The notes under the pieces: model-generated
Databases searched by the model: none
What the model was told of the DNA's origin: nothing
The model's input: only the letters and a program-made list of their open reading frames with translations
Source of the DNA: Embiotoca jacksoni
Lineage: Eukaryota; Chordata; Actinopteri; Embiotocidae
NCBI GenBank assembly: GCA_022577435.1
Contig: JAKOON010000032.1
Location: 2,428,047 to 2,492,046 of the forward strand
Direction of reading: 5' to 3'
Length of the DNA: 64,000 nt
Shown here: in pieces, positions 61,011 through 64,000 of the stretch
Position numbering within the stretch: the first letter of the stretch is position 1
How the letters are laid out: each line of letters begins with the position of its first letter
Made by a program: the position numbers and the translations under genes

Positions 61011-61199
61011 CCCATGACGCAGTAGCCATTTTCTGCCATTGTTGTTACGACTGTAACAACCAAAACTAATGTTGTCAAATCAGTAGTTAGCTCTTTCTCA
61101 CAGGTTTAGAATCAGATAAATTTACATCACCAGTTTAAACTTGTCTGAAAAGCATGTAAGCCTGAAATTGTAGACAATTCTGCCTTTTGATTTTTTTAT

Positions 61200-61600
61200 T
61201 GAATTTTGCAGATTTTGTCATCCAATATTATTGGCCTGTCACAGATGTATCGGTATTAACGTATACGTTGGCCATTATGCTCCGATATGAAAACTTTATT
61301 TACATAACATAGTGTAGAAAAAGAAAGGTGGGGTGGATTCGAAATTATTCTATTTGTGTTTTCTTTTAATATAGTTATTCATAATTATTGAAATGTCAGT
61401 GAAGTTTACTGTTTCAATGCACTGCTGCCAGTGTGTACAATAAACTGTAAAATATTCTGAATCAAAAGTGTCTAATGATCACATTTTAAGGATCATTGGA
61501 AAAAAATATTTTTATGTGCACTTTATACTCAAATAATTTTGTACTCGTTAATATCGGCATCGGCCCCAAAACTCCAGTGTCAGTTAGGCTCCAGTCTTTT
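61200..61600. repeat. Possible dispersed repeat with ATCGG motifs
   Basis: GATGTATCGGTATTAACG near 61233 and AATATCGGCATCGGCCCCAA near 61550 resemble the opposed ends of a common fish/vertebrate DNA-transposon repeat. Not resolved further. Confidence 0.35.
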
Positions 61601-62329
61601 ATCCCTAGTTGCACTATTGTTGCGTCTTTTTTATTTCCTGTTTCAACAGTGTCTGAAGACATTGTGTGTCACTGCACTATTTTGGAGACAGACGGGAGGC
61701 AAAACTCCACTGTGGAATTAGACTTAAGACATGTTTTCACTCTGTACCAAAACAAAGCTGCATCTCTGCCTATTGCATCTGCAGTTTACTCACATCTGAA
61801 ATTTTAACTGATCAGCGTAGTCATACAGATGTTGTGTCAGTTGTTTTTAATAACGGTCTCCATAATAAGCCTAATAATAGGACCAAGGACGGGCCATTGC
61901 TGCAGCGAACTACAATGCACTGATGTGAATGTTCTGTCAGTCTCTACCAACATGGCCTAATGTGTGTGTCTCTGTTTAATGTTGTGAAACACAATGAGAG
62001 GAGCTTGAGGACGGACAACAGAGTGTTTGTTACAGAGCGGTGCTGAGAGAATGTCCTGAGTTCAGATTGGAGGATCTGCGGGGCACAGCTGCACAACCAA
62101 GGAGGACGACCAGAACATCTGGATTTACAAGGAGCAGCATGTAGGATTAAAAAAGTGATTTCAAAACATCTAAGATCCCACTGGAGGATTTAAACAACAA
62201 CATTTTATAAGACATTAATAGCATGTATAGTGATAGGCTAAATACATATCTGGAGTGGGATCAGGTACTTAAACACTGCAGGTGCATCCTTACATGTAGA
62301 AAAAAAAAAAAAAAAAACAGGCTATCCGG

Positions 62330-62490
62330 TACTAATGCTCCTAGCCAGTACGTGGCATGTACCCATAGACTGCATATAAAAGTGGACATAGCTTCCGGGT
62401 CTAAAAATGAGGCCGATGTGAAAGTGCCATAAACTGCAATACCACCAACCAGAGGTTGGCTCCATGGACTCCCATTCAACTTCTCTGATC
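62330..62490. repeat. Possible dispersed fish repeat
   Basis: CATAGACTGCATATAAAAGT and CCATGGACTCCCATTCAAC recall a frequent fish repeat; boundaries not visible. A poly(A) run at 62299-62317 lies just upstream. Confidence 0.35.
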
Positions 62491-62499
62491 AAATTCGAC

Positions 62500-63670
62500 G
62501 TCAATACTTTTTTTTCACCAGTTATTTCAGTTTTGCTATCTACTCGCTTATTATTAGTTTACTGGCGATCCATCTGAAAATAATCCCGTCCTTAATTAGA
62601 AAATAAGCCTCAAAAAGCTGTGTTTTTGGGGGCTATTTGTTTAACAGGCCTTTGGTGCAGTCAGGTTACGGCTATCGGTGGTATTCGTTTAGAATCAGAT
62701 TGAGTCAGATACCCCGCTCGCTCCCCCTCAGCTTATCAAAATAGGGTCGCTTCAGACTCCAAACCGCTCGGGACTAGCAAAATGGCAACGGCCCAAATCC
62801 GAAAAACGGCTTAATTTCATCCGTTCGCAAACCAATGGGTGACATCATTGTTGGTTACCACTCGCGTGTACGTTATATTTCTGTGCTAACCTGAACAGAC
62901 ACTGTCTGTCTTCTGAGTTGGTGACTATTCCCAAGTACATTTGATCGGAAATAAACTTGTACAGTACATTATCGGCCTGTGTAATTAGCTCTGCATGAAG
63001 TGTAAACTTCTATATGATTGTGTGTGTATGTTGTGTTGTGTTTTCACCACAGTATTCCCACAGAGCTGTTAGATGTCATAGACATGATAAATGATAACAG
63101 GATAATTGAATTTGGGGAAATATCTAAGGTCCATAAATCACACTATTCTTTTTTTTTGTTACATGTTGTTATTGCTAAACCCTTCTAATGAAACCAACAA
63201 TATTTTTTCTCTCCTGATATAATTTTTTTTTTCATGTATATACCACAGTAATTGTATATGCACAGACAAGGATATAATTATTTGCTTAAACAAGCAACGC
63301 AAACTTTGATTGAGGGAAACTTGCATATGTGCAGAGAGAGACAGCTTCCCCTGAGAAACGAGGAGAGCAGTGAGGTGTCAGTAAAATGTCATCACCCTAC
63401 AGGAGGCGTCTCTAAATAAAATTCGGTCCAACAGTAACTGACATGCACAGTAAGCAGTAGCACGATATTAACAAATCACCTTCTGCAGGGGAGATTATCG
63501 GGCCTTTGCAGAGCTCGGCACTACTACCTGCTTTCTTGTTGCAATTGCATGACGAATCGTGACTAATGAAGTGGTTGAGATGGATGGAAATAATACAGGG
63601 AATTTTATGCAGTACACCCAGCCCTCACTGTCTGAACTGAATTTGTGTTTTATTTTTTAAGACAAGGAAA
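62500..63670. other. Putative intronic unique DNA
   Basis: No exon or transposon supported. Confidence 0.3.
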
Positions 63671-63677
63671 GTAATTT

Positions 63678-63679
<2 letters not shown>

Positions 63680-63747
<68 letters not shown>
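63680..63747 (+). repeat. (TG)n microsatellite
   Basis: About 34 uninterrupted TG units. Confidence 0.95.
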
Positions 63748-63749
<2 letters not shown>

Positions 63750-64000
63750 ATGTCCACAAGCTGAAAGGAATGTTGTTGTTCTTCCATACTCCACGGACAG
63801 TCTCCCTTACAGACGTGGCTGCAGCTGTCCAGAGACGTTGGTTTGAAAGGTTAGTGCTGCTGTCTGTCAAAACGACGGCCTGGTGTGTGTATGGAAATGG
63901 ATATCTGAAATTGTGTGTTTGTCCTATAGTGCTGCGTGTCTGCTTACAAAACTGAAGTGCTTTCTTTGGGCCGTCAAGGACAAAGAATGAACGGCAGCGG

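Noticed and set aside
63812..63862. Possible small internal exon between a pyrimidine-rich acceptor (cccttacag) and donor (AAAG/gttagt)
   Set aside because: Only about 45 bases with no recognisable peptide; chance splice-site pairs of this quality are common.

Overview
The window looks like genomic DNA from a ray-finned (teleost) fish. The evidence is one spliced vertebrate Krueppel-like factor gene, very dense CA/TG and CT/GA microsatellites, and decayed copies of transposon types common in fish: mariner and Tc1 relatives, hAT-like elements with 8-bp target duplications, and an L2/Maui-type LINE. No bacterial, phage or organellar genes are present. Nearly all long open frames here are read-throughs of simple repeats or non-coding DNA.

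Layout. 1-3500: a compact three-exon zinc-finger gene on the + strand (TATA box, short 5' UTR with an upstream ORF, exons at 1285-1329, 1444-2527 and 2642-2817, polyA signal at 3480). It belongs to the KLF1/2/4/17 subgroup; klf1 is my best guess. 4180-6540: an old A-B-A'-B' local duplication. 7020-9690: a TG repeat, then a minisatellite of about 41 units, each exactly 45 bp. Every unit carries a near-consensus CTCF core (CCACTAGAGGGCGC on the minus strand). This is the most striking element of the window. 10-26 kb: mostly unique AT-rich DNA with a hAT-type fragment, a weak candidate exon at 14.4 kb, inverted LINE 3' ends at 17.5-18.0 kb, a lone CTCF-like site at 19.4 kb and an internally deleted mariner element with intact TA target sites at 22.8-23.5 kb.

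26.3-26.6 kb and 43.3-44.7 kb: two GC/GA-rich promoter-like regions. Each ends in a short ATG exon with a phase-0 splice donor (10 and 14 codons). I read them as alternative first exons of one or two + strand genes whose other exons lie beyond 64 kb. In mammals NFIX, which has alternative short first exons, lies near KLF1, so nfix is a hypothesis; nothing in the window proves it. If it is right, most of 26.6-64 kb is first-intron DNA. That stretch holds microsatellites, hAT elements at 31.8, 40.1 and 47.0 kb, a LINE fragment at 36.9-37.7 kb, a Tc1 element at 53.1-54.3 kb, long G-runs at 44.2 and 48.3 kb, and unique blocks that may be conserved enhancers.

Working model (inference): the CTCF-like array separates the KLF gene's small domain from a large regulatory domain to its right. 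Transposon family names come from remembered similarity, not from a search.
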